Translations under genes and position numbers: made by a program
Shown here: positions 27,555 to 38,072 of the stretch, one piece after another
How the letters are laid out: every line of letters starts with the position of its first letter
Numbering within the stretch: position 1 is the stretch's first letter
The notes under the pieces: generated by a model
What the model saw: the letters and a program-made list of their open reading frames with translations, nothing else
Told to the model about the DNA's origin: nothing
Databases searched by the model: none
Origin: Aldrovandia affinis
Taxonomy: Eukaryota > Chordata > Actinopteri > Notacanthiformes > Halosauridae
Direction: 5' to 3'
DNA: 64,000 bases
Assembly (NCBI GenBank): GCA_029706075.1
Contig: JAINUG010000381.1
Location: 248,001 to 312,000, forward strand

Positions 27555-30500
27555 ATGTGTGGACGCACTGCATGCACCCTTGCACCGGATGAGCTCAGCC
27601 GGGCGTCCAAGTACAGGGACCGTGGCGGGCGGAGACGCAGGCCACAGTGGAGGGATGGAGACTCCGAGAAGTATAGACCATCCTACAACAAGAGCCCACA
27701 ATCCCACAGTCCAGTGTTGCTGTCCCGTAAGCACTTCGACAAGGTGAAGACGCGTACGATGAATGTTCTCAGCTGCATTTTGCCATAGAACGTGAGATGA
27801 ATTCCAGAACGATGCACTACAACAGTGACACAAATGTGCACAAGATAAGCGAGCTTGTGTGTGACATTGATTCTAGCGTTCCTTAGAACATTTGTGTTGA
27901 AGAGGTGTGTCCATGCATTGTCTCTTGGGTAGTGGTGGGCGTATGGATACCAGGGTATTGATACTGGCGATACCAGCCCAGTATCACAATGAGGGACACT
28001 GACAATGAAGTACCAAGTACTTTGCATTACGTTTTTTGAATGAAAATAAAATGTTTATTTTTATTTTATTATTTTATTTTTTTATTCGTTTTACAGGCTA
28101 CCCTGATTGTAAAATATGTGTGTGTGCTGCAGCATTTGGGAGGTGTTTTATTAAGTCCACCATAATGAGACCGTTGTCATGCCACCCCCAACAGGAAGCT
28201 CCAGTTGATGAATGCGTCCTGGCCGCAATGCGGTGGGGCCTGGTGCCAGCCTGGTTCAGAGAGAACGACCCAAAAAAGATGCAGTACAGCACCAGCAACT
28301 GCCGCAGCGAGAGCCTGCTGGAGAAGAAGTCCTACAAGGTGAACGCGTGGATCTGTCACACCAGATCACGTTAGGAGTGACAAACATGTTTGTGCTTGTT
28401 TAAATGTGCCCTGCCTTCACACTCACAAGTTTAATATGAATGTGCACCCATGTAAATATTTTTGTCAGGAGTTATTTGGCCTGTGTGAATGTATAAATAT
28501 TTGTTACTGAGGAATGTCTCCTGCGGGATTCAAACTGCAGCCCCTCACCACCCACACAGCACTATGAGTGATCCGATTAGCTGAGGACCTCCATAAGCTG
28601 CCCAATGGGCACTGGCCCTCAGAAACCAGGCTTCAAACTAATTAAAAACATCTCTTTTAAAGCCTTTTTAACCCTGGTGAAGTTGACATGTATATTGGGT
28701 GGCTGCAGAGGTGGAATTGAGTACCTGACCCCAAGATTGCAGGGTTGATTCCAAAGTGAAGCCACTGCCAGTGTACCCTTGAGCACAGTACCTAATAATT
28801 TTGGCTTCATAAATTGACATGTAAAATGTGAGCTACATAACTACGTGTGCACATCTGCTAAACAAACAAATGTTTGTGCGTGTGTGTTTGTGTGTGTATG
28901 TGCTTTCCTCAGGACCCTTTGCTGAAAGGCCAGCGCTGTGTCATCCTTGCAGATGGATTCTATGAGTGGAGGCGAGAAAAAGAGAAGCAGCCCTTCTTCA
29001 TCTACTTCCCCCAAAGTCAGGTGCAGGGGTCCCTGGAGGCCACAAAGGGCCAGATGGTAGGAACATCGTGTCAGGATGCACAAAACCAGGAGTCTAAAGA
29101 AGAGACGCCAGCCCAGGCAGAGGTGAGCTGACCAGGTGAAAATAAAGTGTAAATTTGAGAGGGGGAAAAATTGCAATCTCCCCCTCTTTTGTGAATGGCT
29201 CATCAATCATTTGTTCGTTATTCTGTGCCGTGTAGGAGGAAGAGAAGGACGGTGAATGGACAGGCTGGCGATTGCTGACCATTGCAGGACTGTTTGATAG
29301 CTGGACGCCACCTGGTGGTGGGGAGGCACTTTACACCTACACTGTTATCACTGTGAACGCGTCTCCGAGCTTGCAAAGCATCCATGACCGGTAAAGACAG
29401 CATTTACATTTTACATTTTAAGGATTTAGCAGACGCTCTTATCCAGAGCGACTTACAAGATGTGCATTAATACATGGTAGGAACAATCATAGTTTTCGCA
29501 AGAGATCAGTGCAGTAATACAGCGATAGACATTGTTGTAGGCAGCTGCATACCATACCTGTAACACTGGGAAGGAAAAGGTTAGTAAAGGTTTTTTTAAT
29601 TAAAAAAATAAAATAAAATGAGTAAGTAGGGATCCATATACAAGAAGTGTTGAGCAAGTAGGCAGTGGTGATGACAGTTGGGTAGAATTCAGTGGTAGTG
29701 GAGTCTAAAAAGAAGATTTGCCAACAGCAGATTTGCAAACATACACTGACTCACAGCACAGGAGCAAAATGTTCTGTGAAGTTAGTGTACGTTACGGGTG
29801 TAACGGTACATGTATTCATACCGAACCGTTCGGTACAGGACTTTCGGTTCGGTACGCATTTTGAACCAAACAAATGCAAACTTTTTTTTTGTGTGCGGAA
29901 CTTGATTCAAAACTCAGCCCCCGAAGATATAACTTGCGCAAAGGGCTGGATGTTGTTTGTTCAGCAAACATTTTTATATCTATGCTCTATGTCACAACAC
30001 TGAACCAGAGAGATTAACTTAGCACAGCCCAGCCTCGTACTCAGTATGGCGAACGCAAATGAGAAGCCAGAGCTTGAAGACCCTCCCATATCATTCATCT
30101 CCTGTTTGGGAACATTACGGTTTCCTAATGAATTACAGTACCAATGGACAAAGACCAAGGTGGATCGGACGAAAGCAGTGTACATATATTTATGTGTGTG
30201 GCTGTTTATGTGCCCAGTGTAATATATATATATATATATACGTACAGGGGGTAGACAAATATGGATATTGGACCATTCTTCAAGAAGGATAGCCTCTAGT
30301 TCTTTGAGAGCTGAAGGTGGTGGAAATCTACTCTGCACTCTACATTCCAGAACTCCCCATAAAGGTTCAATGATGTTTAGATCTGGTGATTGGGGAGACC
30401 ATGGAAGGTGTTTGACTTCATCCTGGTGTTCATGAAACCACTCTTGAGTATGGGGCTGTTATCATCTTGGAATATGGGAACATTTTGAGGAAACAATATT

Positions 30501-31263
30501 TTCACCAGGGGGTGATTTATATTTGCACCAGGGGTTAATTTATGTTTGTCTTTCTCCAAACAAATCTATACAGACGTAGGAAAAAGAGTAAAAGACAACT
30601 CATCAGACTATATTACTTCCACCTCTCAGAATTCCAGGTTTTGTGCTCATTACACCAGTATATGCAAGGGTGCACATAAGTGGTAGGCCAGTACGCATTC
30701 GCATCCTCAAACGTTAATTGTGTACCAAGCAAGATGACAAACATTTGAAACATGCGCGACTTTAAGTTTGATCAGTCCATCACTGGTAAGTTAATACATA
30801 AATGTCAGCTTTCTGAAGCTCACAACATGCATTTTTTGTTGAGACTGGGTCACAGAGATTTAGATTCAGTTCTGGGGTAATTCTTGAGGCCGCTGTTTTG
30901 TGGTTTTTACTGTTAAGTATCCGTCTATCCCTGTTGGCAAATTTTGAGTTTCAGCCACTGTTCCTCTTTCCTGATTCAGTTTTTCCTTGTTTGACGCATG
31001 CCATCAAGTTTTTCAACACATTAAATCATGTTGCTGTTTCTGTGACTGATCTGCAATTCTACTATTTGACCTCTTTCAAAATCTGTTAGAATCTGTTGGC
31101 TGCTTAAGAAACTCTCATATCGAAATGTTGATTTTAAAATGTATTTTATAGCGGAAACATATTGGTCATAGTATTGACTCCTTTGTAATTGTGATTTGGT
31201 TACTTCAAAAAATGTTTTTTTTAAATGTATACATTTGATGTTTCCATTATTTTGTCTACCCAC

Positions 31264-31295
<32 letters not shown>

Positions 31296-33714
31296 CGCGT
31301 GTGTGCGCGCGTGTGTGTGTGCGTGCGTATGTGTGTATTAAGCTGTGTCTTGTTTGTTGCAGGATGCCAGCAGTCCTTGATGGTGAAGAGGAGGTAAGAC
31401 GCTGGCTGGACTTTGGGGAGGTCAGGTCTCTAGACGCCCTCAAATTACTGCAATCCAAAGACACCCTGACCTTTCATCCTGTCTCCTCATTTGTCAACAA
31501 CTCACGCAATAACTCCCCCGAGTGCCTTCAGCCCCTTGAACCTGGCATCAAGAAGGTAAAGTTCAGCAGGCTCAACACACTTGCATCTAATCACTGTACT
31601 AACACAGTGAAGGGGTTGGCAGCTAACATACAGGGGTTTTTCAGCTCTGAAACTAGTCATGCTGCTTATAAGTGGTACATAGGGGTCTGAAAAGATCTTG
31701 GCTGACCCCTCACACCCCAGCCACCCCATCTTTCAAAAAACTCCCTTCTGGCAAGACCAAAACCTCACGCCATCAAAACAGCTTTTTCCCCATGGCAGTT
31801 AAACTCACAAATACTCCCTGACTCTTGACTGCATTGTGTGACTGATTGATTTTCACCCCTCCACCCTCCCACCCCCATCTTTCTCACACACACACACACA
31901 CATATATATGTATATAATGGTGCAATTATTTATTATCTTATTTTTGTATTATTTTATTTTGTAGTTTAACTTCTAATTTGTATTTCTTGGATGCTTATTG
32001 TCTATTGCTTTGTGTTTGGATATTGCACTGGATGCAACTTATTGTTTATTTAGTCTGTCTGCAATTTGCACTGCACCACCATACCAAGTCAAATTCTTTG
32101 TATGTGTAAATGTACTTGGCGACAATAAATCTGATCCTGATTCTGATAGTATGCGCTAAGAGAACTGTTTAAAATGTGTTGGATCACAGCAATCCCATCA
32201 AAGGGCCACCTACCCCTGACAGCCTGTGTACAGGGGAGAGTAGAAGGAAATGCCACATAGCTGTAGACATACTAAATTATACAGATCCTCAGGCCACATC
32301 ATACCAAGTAAACCAGTGGTGGCAGTATATGGCCCTTTCTCTCACTGGCCTGGCACTAGTACAGGAAAAATCCACCAAATTATTTTTCTGACTGCACACA
32401 GCAAAATGATCAAACGGAGTCACGCATGTGACTTGAGTGGAGATGGCAAAGAGCTAAAGTGATTATGCTATTTCACTTGGGTATATCTGTACCATTATTT
32501 TGATGTTGGGAATTGGAACAGATAATGAAATGGTGTACTACCATTAATGTTAATATATAAATATAACTATATTCCAATGTTCTTTTGTGCTAGCAAGGCC
32601 ATGCACAAACAATTATGGCTAGTATGTGTGGCAAGATAGCGAAGTTAATTAGCTGTATGTACACAGCATTGGCCAGTTAGTGAAAAGCAAGCCCTTAAAC
32701 AGAACTTAATCAATGTCAGATTCTTCAAATTTTGATTTATTTTCTGGTGTTTCTGTGTGGCTCAGTAGGTAGAGCATGGCGCTGACAACACTTGGGTTGT
32801 GGGTTTGATTCCCACTGGTGCCACATATACTGAAAAATGTATGCATTCACTACTGTAAGTCGCTTTGGATAAAAGCATTGGCTAAATGGCATATATTATA
32901 TATATTGTCCCAACACCAAGACTACAAATTGCCGATATCTTGACTGATGTTTTGTGTAAAAAATGAATCAAAAACTTTTTTTATTATTAAACTTTCACTA
33001 CTTGAGAACATTATACTATGCATACAAATACATTTATTAAAGCCCTTACTCCTATTTTGTTTTTCAGGCATCTATAATGATGATGCCAATGACAGAAAAC
33101 TATTCAATTAAGTTTTCCAGTTTCAAACACTTAGGCATTTTATGATTCATTTTATTATTATTATTAAGTTGTCTGCCCAAGGCCATTTAAATTGTATGGC
33201 TGGAACATTCTGGCAATAGAACATTCCTCCCCTTTAAAAAAACAAACAAACAAAAACTTTTAACCTCTTCCTGTCAAGGCCTAAAAATTGACATTTCCAC
33301 ACACTAGCTTGGGCCGCTGAATATTGAAGGTTACAACGGTTTTCATCTTTCAGCCAGGGAAGGTCAGTGTAAGTTTGTAAATGGTAAACATGTTTGGGAC
33401 CTCTGAAGTAAAGCAAGGGTGCATGTTTTCTCTGTGAGAGTTGAGAGTTGTGATCTCACTTCAATTCTGCCTGATTCTGTACCCCAAACCCTACCCCCCA
33501 GGAGCCCCGGCCATCAGCGAGCAGTACAATGATGATGAGCTGGCTGCACAGTACCACACCTGGCAAGAGGAAGGTGCCAGAAGAGGATACTAAAGACAAA
33601 GACCCACTGGGAGGGGCGAAAGATGAGCATGGCAAGCCCAGCAAGGAAGCGGGACTTCTACAGAAATGGCTGCTTCCTAATTCTGAGAACAATAAGAGAG
33701 CCAAGAATACCTAA
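27555..33714 (+). CDS. hmces: Abasic site processing protein HMCES (SRAP domain)
   Basis: HMCES forms a covalent bond with abasic sites in single-stranded DNA at replication forks, shielding them from cleavage. Exons are 27555-27743, 28195-28338, 28913-29122, 29236-29390, 31363-31555 and 33502-33714, all GT-AG and in phase, giving 367 residues (human 354). The start is fixed by MCGR: Cys2 becomes the N-terminal nucleophile after Met removal. Further SRAP landmarks are [33 protein letters not shown] (with the catalytic Glu region), the conserved His in [13 protein letters not shown], and [12 protein letters not shown]. The C terminus has GLLQKWL before a basic end, like the PCNA-binding type motif at the end of the human protein. 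Exon 3 is longer than in mammals, with a charged insert (about residues 140-180). Two upstream introns end in TG-rich sequence. H1-10 lies next, as in human. Confidence 0.95.
28505..28592 (-). repeat. tRNA-like SINE head fragment, antisense
   Basis: On the - strand the complement reads tcagctaatcgg (box A-like) and gtttgaatcccgc (box B-like). It lies in an hmces intron. Confidence 0.45.
28640..28868 (+). repeat. SINE-related repeat in hmces intron
   Basis: The features are ttgcagggttgattccaaagtg (box B-like), gccactgccagtgtacccttgagca and the terminal atctgctaaac. These are typical of a widespread fish SINE body, here decayed. Confidence 0.55.
28870..28911 (+). repeat. TG-rich tract at hmces exon 3 acceptor
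   Basis: tgtgcgtgtgtgtttgtgtgtg runs into the acceptor ctttcctcag before 28913. It replaces most of the usual pyrimidine tract upstream of the last few bases. Confidence 0.7.
29404..29710 (-). mobile_element. LINE 3' end copy, antisense
   Basis: It runs from tttacattttaaggatttagcagacgctcttatccagagcgactt to gaattcagtggtagtggagtct. This matches the 10222 and 11205 copies and the reverse of 57590-57890. It starts about 14 bases after the hmces exon 4 donor. Confidence 0.8.
29795..30230 (+). mobile_element. hAT element 5' fragment with BED-finger exon
   Basis: It begins cgggtgtaacggtacatgtattcataccgaaccgttcggtac, a terminal sequence typical of a fish hAT family. It then has a start region [16 protein letters not shown] and, in another frame, [19 protein letters not shown], the opening of a BED zinc finger. 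An indel divides the two frames. No right end is seen; a Tc1 fragment follows directly. Confidence 0.65.
30243..30560 (-). mobile_element. Tc1/mariner-type fragment, antisense
   Basis: It starts acagggggtagacaaatatgg. Antisense transposase text is visible, including the region of ttcaatgatgtttagatctggtgattggggagacca, which corresponds to the SPDLN..EP segment. It decays with no clear right end. Confidence 0.6.
31265..31340 (+). repeat. TG microsatellite upstream of hmces exon 5
   Basis: About 75 bases of TG with CG steps end some 22 bases before the acceptor tgtttgttgcag at 31362. Confidence 0.9.
31690..32153 (+). mobile_element. LINE 3' end with gattct tail
   Basis: The 3' end reads caaattctttgtatgtgtaaatgtacttggcgacaataaatctgatcctgattctgatag, characteristic of several fish LINE tails with a short tandem end. 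The upstream limit is uncertain and no coding block is intact. Confidence 0.5.
32752..32895 (+). mobile_element. tRNA-derived SINE
   Basis: The head has box A tggctcagtaggtagagca and box B gggtttgattccc. The tail is actgtaagtcgctttggataaaagcattggctaaatggc. Antisense copies are at 35457-35578 and 57963-58108. It lies in the last hmces intron. Confidence 0.85.
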
Positions 33715-33809
33715 GTGACAGCAAATTCAAGATAAATGTTTGTTTTTTTTGCTTGATTTAGATGGCTCTAAATCTAACAGTGGCACTGTTGTATCCTATG
33801 TCTGAATCC

Positions 33810-33838
33810 AATAAAGTGTATTTGTGCTATTCAATAAA
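33810..33838 (+). terminator. hmces polyadenylation signals
   Basis: AATAAA is at 33810-33815 and at 33833-33838, about 100 bases after the hmces stop. This gives a short 3' UTR. Confidence 0.75.
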
Positions 33839-34218
33839 AAACAAAAAAACTAAACGAGGAATTATTAACAAGGGTTTTATTTCATAGGGACGCAGTCATT
33901 GGGTATCCGAAGGTAAAATAATTTAAGCTCTTAGTTATCTGCAATATTCAAATCAGCTATCGGGGGGTAAACCTGTATTAATCTATTGACAAAGACATTG
34001 ATGTCCAACAATTGAGGTTTCTGTAGTATTACGTCACTCCCATTAAGTCATGGGAGAAAAGTTAATTTGAGCATTTGACAAAATAATGAGGTCCCAAGTT
34101 AAAATCCTGGTGCCCCTTTAAAACTTACATAAAATGTTTTGGTAAATTATTCTTACCTGTATAGATGTTAATATATCAAATCATTTAGAGATCTCTGTCA
34201 TTGTGTCGCAGCAAGAAA

Positions 34219-34262
34219 TGGGGGTGTAGCTCAGTGGTAGAGCATTCAAATCCTGGTGCCCC
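34219..34262 (+). repeat. tRNA-like fragment
   Basis: gggggtgtagctcagtggtagagcatt resembles a tRNA 5' half with box A. It is followed at once by caaatcctggtgcccc, so the anticodon arm and a normal T arm are missing. It is not a functional tRNA gene. Confidence 0.5.
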
Positions 34263-34465
34263 TTAACTTTTTTACCTGGATCAATGTAGTAATCATTTTA
34301 AAGGTGAATGCTTCCAGAATTTGTCATTTTTCCTTACCTCAAAAAACACTGATTTTTGCAGTGGTCTCATAGCTGATCCAATAGCCATAACTGCAATGTA
34401 TCAGAAAGCACTGCTTAAGTAGTTAAGATCAGGAAGTCCTACTGACTTCCTGTTTATGCTTAGAG

Positions 34466-34629
34466 CAGGGTTCCTCAAATCATGGGCCAACCACTGCTGT
34501 TTTTCCACCCTTCCTTTACCTGGGAGTCAGGTGTGAAGACACTGGCCAATCAATTGTTCAATTAACTACCTGAGAGAAAGGAAAACCAGGACCAAATTAG
34601 GATTTGTGTGCCAGATTAGAGGAACCCTG
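34466..34629. mobile_element. MITE-like foldback element
   Basis: The ends cagggttcctcaaatcatgg and the complement of the right end (cagggttcctctaatctgg) pair over about 20 bases. No coding sequence is present. Confidence 0.6.
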
Positions 34630-34830
34630 ACCTCTTAAGGGCAGTGGTTCTCAAACTCGGTCCTGGGGACCCACTGTGTATACTTGATCATTTAATGTTG
34701 ATGAAAATGTGTAAGTTCTACCATACATTTTTTCCTTAAACATACTTTGACACAATGCAGGTTTGGCTTATTGCCAATTACTCTGTCATTAAACTTATTT
34801 TACAAACATTGTTTACCTTGAGTGGCCAGG

Positions 34831-34970
34831 GGCCATATGTACAAAGATTCTAAGAGTAGGAGTGCTGATCTATGATCAGGTTTCCCCTGCCCATAGCTTA
34901 ACCATATCCATGAGCTAAAAGGCTAAACTGATCCTAGAATCCTACCCTTAGAATCTTTGTACATACAGCC
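34831..34970. mobile_element. 140-bp MITE with 24-bp TIRs and 5-bp duplication
   Basis: TIRs start ggccatatgtacaaagattc at the left and ggctgtatgtacaaagattc at the right (complement), with two mismatches in 24. CCAGG is duplicated at 34826-34830 and 34971-34975. The sister repeat at 8871 has the single uninterrupted ccaggtgtcc. Confidence 0.85.
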
Positions 34971-35050
34971 CCAGGTGTCCAAACTTTCAATTAGGCCCCC
35001 ACTGATTTCACCTCCCAGTCTTAAATCAAAAAGGTTACGTCTTTCTAAAG

Positions 35051-35250
35051 CAGGGATAGGGAACCCTGGTCCTGTAGAGCCACAGAATATTCTGTTTTTC
35101 GTGTTCCCCCTAAATCAGCAACCAATTTAGACCCAAACCAGGCAAGTTTAGTTATTGGTCAATGAAAGCAGTTGATCACAGTTAAGTGCTGAGTAACAAG
35201 GAAAACCAGCAGACCCTGTGACTCTCCAAGACCAGGATTCCCTACCCTTG
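35051..35250. mobile_element. 200-bp MITE-like foldback element
   Basis: The left end cagggatagggaaccctggt pairs with the complement of the right end (caagggtagggaatcctggt) for about 30 bases. It interrupts the dispersed repeat relative to the copy near 8915. The target duplication is unclear. Confidence 0.7.
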
Positions 35251-35456
35251 TTAAAAAGGAAATGTGGCATATAGCACATTACAGAAAATGAGAGCAATCG
35301 TTTGACTTATTTAACATCCTGGGATCCATGTGAACATGGGACATTTATTGTCCATGGCATGCATAGCCATTTATGACCATGTGGCCTTCGAGTAAAGCTA
35401 TGCTTTAGTAACGTAAAATTGGAACTACCCCCTCTGTGCATAATGTAACCAATATG

Positions 35457-35578
35457 TAAATTAGCAGACACTTTTATCCAAGAGAATGCACACATTTTCA
35501 GTATATATGGCCCCAATAGGAAACAAACCCACACTAAGCTTTGTCAGCGCCATGCTCTACCTACTGAGCCACTTATTT
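35457..35578 (-). mobile_element. tRNA-derived SINE, antisense
   Basis: It is the complement of the 32752 SINE: tail aaattagcagacacttttatccaa first, then box B and box A complements ending atgctctacctactgagccac. Confidence 0.8.
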
Positions 35579-35918
35579 AGTTAAATGAAAGATTTTATTT
35601 GGCATGGCACATGTAATTGCAGCCTACGTTGATGCCATGCCACTTAGCAGATGTCCATATACACTGAAGATCGAAATTCCGGTGGTTTCAACAAAAAAAC
35701 ACGAATTCAAAGGATTTGGGGGACTTGGTAGAAAGTGTTTCCGAAAAGCGAAGTGCTTATTGAGAAATGAGTCCAGTCACCAGCGCATTAGCAAATTACC
35801 TCATGGCCTTGCATGTCACCCTGAACAAAGGCATCTGCTAAACATTCATGTGTCGTGCGACGATGTAGTTTCATCGATCTGCAGCAGGAACCGAGAAATG
35901 CACACATACATTTAAACG

Positions 35919-35924
35919 TTTATT
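35919..35924 (-). terminator. Candidate polyadenylation signal of the H1 gene
   Basis: AATAAA on the - strand lies about 520 bases past the presumed H1 stop. I saw no clear replication-type histone stem-loop after the stop, which agrees with a polyadenylated H1-10-type transcript. Confidence 0.4.
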
Positions 35925-36442
35925 TTGAAACCGTGATGCAGAATCAAATAAAAATCCCTCTTTTGTTGGTGGGAGAAGTCGCTTGTTGTTGCATACAAAA
36001 CAGCCATTTTTATGGCTGCTAACGTTACAAGATTTAACTTTCTCTGATCCCTCCCACCGGGGTCGCACAACGGTTACACAGGGCGCATATCCAGGGGGCG
36101 TTGCCCATATATCAAATCAAAACAACCCATCCAAAAGCATTACGCAGTGCAGTTCGTCGAACAAAATTGACAACTGTACAAAACGAACATGAGCCATATA
36201 ACTAGCTATGCAGCAGTTTAACTTCAACCCCAAACCCTCTTCTTTAGCAACATAAAAATAAAAATGGGGAGGATCAAAACAAGCATATTTACCTTAACAT
36301 GACATACATCGAATGCAATATGAAGTGACGGTTAGCCATCTCCAAGCTAAAATAAGGTTCATGATAACGAGATGCATCGGTGGTTCCAAAAAGTAACCGC
36401 ATCTCATGTTTAGCAAAGTCTGTGGCTAGACCTCTCGAGTGC

Positions 36443-37122
36443 CTATTTGCCCCCCCTCGACGCTTTCGAACGCTTTGCTTTGGGCAATTTCGGCACAGAT
36501 GGCTTGGTCTTTTTCGGAGTCTTCAACTTCTTGGTCGCGGGGGTCGGCTTTTTGGCTGCCTTCTTGGGCTTGGCGATTTTCTTGACTGGCGACTTTGACT
36601 GCTTCTTTCTGGGGATCACTTTCGCCCTGACTTTCTTGTCCGCTGGCTTTTTGGCCTTTTTGGTCGGAGTAGTTGGGACCTTCCCAGCTCTGGAGGAGCC
36701 CTTTTTAACAGCTGGCTTTTTATCAAGCTTCTTTTTTTTTTTTTGTTCAGCCGGAAGGAACCGTTCGCCCCGATGCCCTTCATCTGGATCAGCGATTCGT
36801 TTAACAAGAGCGCCCTGATGGAGTAACGCAGGTACATCCGCCCATTCTGCTGGTCGAACCAGTTAACCTTCTTGCTTTCGTTGTAAATCTTTGACAGAGA
36901 AGAGCCGTTTCTCTCGCCCAGCTTGCGGATAGTATCCATCACCAACACGCTGTATTTTCCGGGCTTGTTCTTCTTCTTCTTGTTTTTCTTCTTACCTGGG
37001 GTAGTGGCTTGAATAGCGACCGGTTGGGCTTTTTTACTTGTCGTTGCTTTCTTCTTGCCCGCCACAGCAGGAGTCTCCTCCGAAGCGGAGACCGGAGCGG
37101 TTTCTTGGACATCAGTGGCCAT
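36443..37122 (-). CDS. h1-10: Linker histone H1-10 (H1X)-like, frame broken in an A run
   Basis: Linker histones bind the nucleosome dyad and linker DNA in the nucleus. The gene is intronless. ATG at 37122 opens an acidic and then Lys-rich N tail. The winged-helix domain follows (about residues 52-127: [61 protein letters not shown]). FDQQNGR..YL.YSI and GANGSF are features of H1X. At 36732-36744 there is a run of 13 A (coding strand). The frame that enters it ends at 36616 with an atypical tail. The frame reached by one more A or two fewer is Lys/Ala/Pro-rich with repeated KKP and AKKP units, as H1 tails are, and stops at 36443. The intact product would be about 226 residues (human 213). A base-call or assembly error is likelier than a dead gene, because everything else is intact. 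Confidence 0.88.
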
Positions 37123-37248
37123 GGTTATTAAGCAAAGTTCCCTTGATCGTCTTCAACAACAGCCGGCTATGGACAATGATGGATTCTGATTCTCGGCTCA
37201 GCTGAGTGGCATGCGCGAACATTGAAAAAGCTAACTGCAGGAACGTGA

Positions 37249-37374
37249 TTATATAATGCACGCGCGGACCTGTTTGAGAACAACAACAGAGGCTGCTATG
37301 GTGCGTGCCAGGTTGTGCTTTTTGTGGTTCGTTTTGACGCTATTTTCTTCACAATCTAACGTTTTCCAGCCAAT
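37249..37374 (-). promoter_or_regulatory. Candidate H1 promoter: TATA-like and CCAAT/ATTGG motifs
   Basis: ttatataa lies at 37249-37256, about 130 bases upstream of the H1 ATG. A CCAAT motif (reverse orientation for this gene) is at 37370-37374. The spacing is reasonable for a histone promoter, but nothing shows use. Confidence 0.45.
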
Positions 37375-38072
37375 GAAAACCACCAAGCACGCAGTAATTG
37401 TTATGCCCCATGTAACCATAGAAGGAAAAAACAATAAGGAACAAAACGACAGAGAAAATTAATAAAGTAAACTGCGCACCTCGGGTTCATAACATTGTTT
37501 AGGATAGGGGCACTCACTTTGTGAGCGAATTTTTCGGAATCCTAAAAAAAACTAGTCCACCAAAAGGTATGTATTAATAAAGGAGCGCTCACTTAATTTA
37601 CTGAGATACATTTGGTCTCTGTGGAAGAGTCGAATTTTTAGATATTTAAAGTTTAATTTATTTTAAATAACACAACAGACGCCCTCGCGTGGCAGCATGC
37701 CGCATGTTGACAGTGAAATTGTTTTCTGTTCCTCGTCACACCTTGGTTCAATAATATGCCTCCCTCCACCCCCGGATCTGATAATGCAAATATGAATTTT
37801 TGCGTTGGTATTATTTGGGCAGGGGAATAATGCGCCAAATTGCTCTTGTAAATCAATATAACCACCCATGATCAGATAAGTGGGAGGGACCGTGTCCCAC
37901 CTTTGTGGTTCAAGTTTTAAATATCTCATTGTAACTCCCACGTGAAGATGTGTAAAATTATTATTGGATTTACAGAGTACAGAAATGTTATTTTCCATAT
38001 TGTTTTTGGCTTATTTCCATTAACAGAAGATCTTCAGATGGTCCAATGGTCACCAATGAGGCATACAGTGAT

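Larger units (their letters stand above)
34640..35385. repeat. Dispersed repeat, copy 2, carrying two insertions
   Basis: It has the same ordered blocks as 8670-9048, but interrupted by the foldback elements 34831-34970 and 35051-35250. Outer markers are cggtcctggggacccactgtgtat and catggcatgcatagccattt. Confidence 0.8.

Noticed and set aside
32752-32895. Possible tRNA gene
   Set aside because: Boxes A and B are good, but the body continues into a SINE tail and copies recur; it is a SINE.
34219-34262. Possible tRNA gene
   Set aside because: Only a box A-like 5' part is present; there is no complete cloverleaf or proper T arm.
36447-36818. Hydrophobic 123-residue open frame on the + strand over the H1 gene
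   Set aside because: It is the complement of the Lys/Ala/Pro-rich histone tail; AAG/AAA codons read backwards give Phe and Leu.
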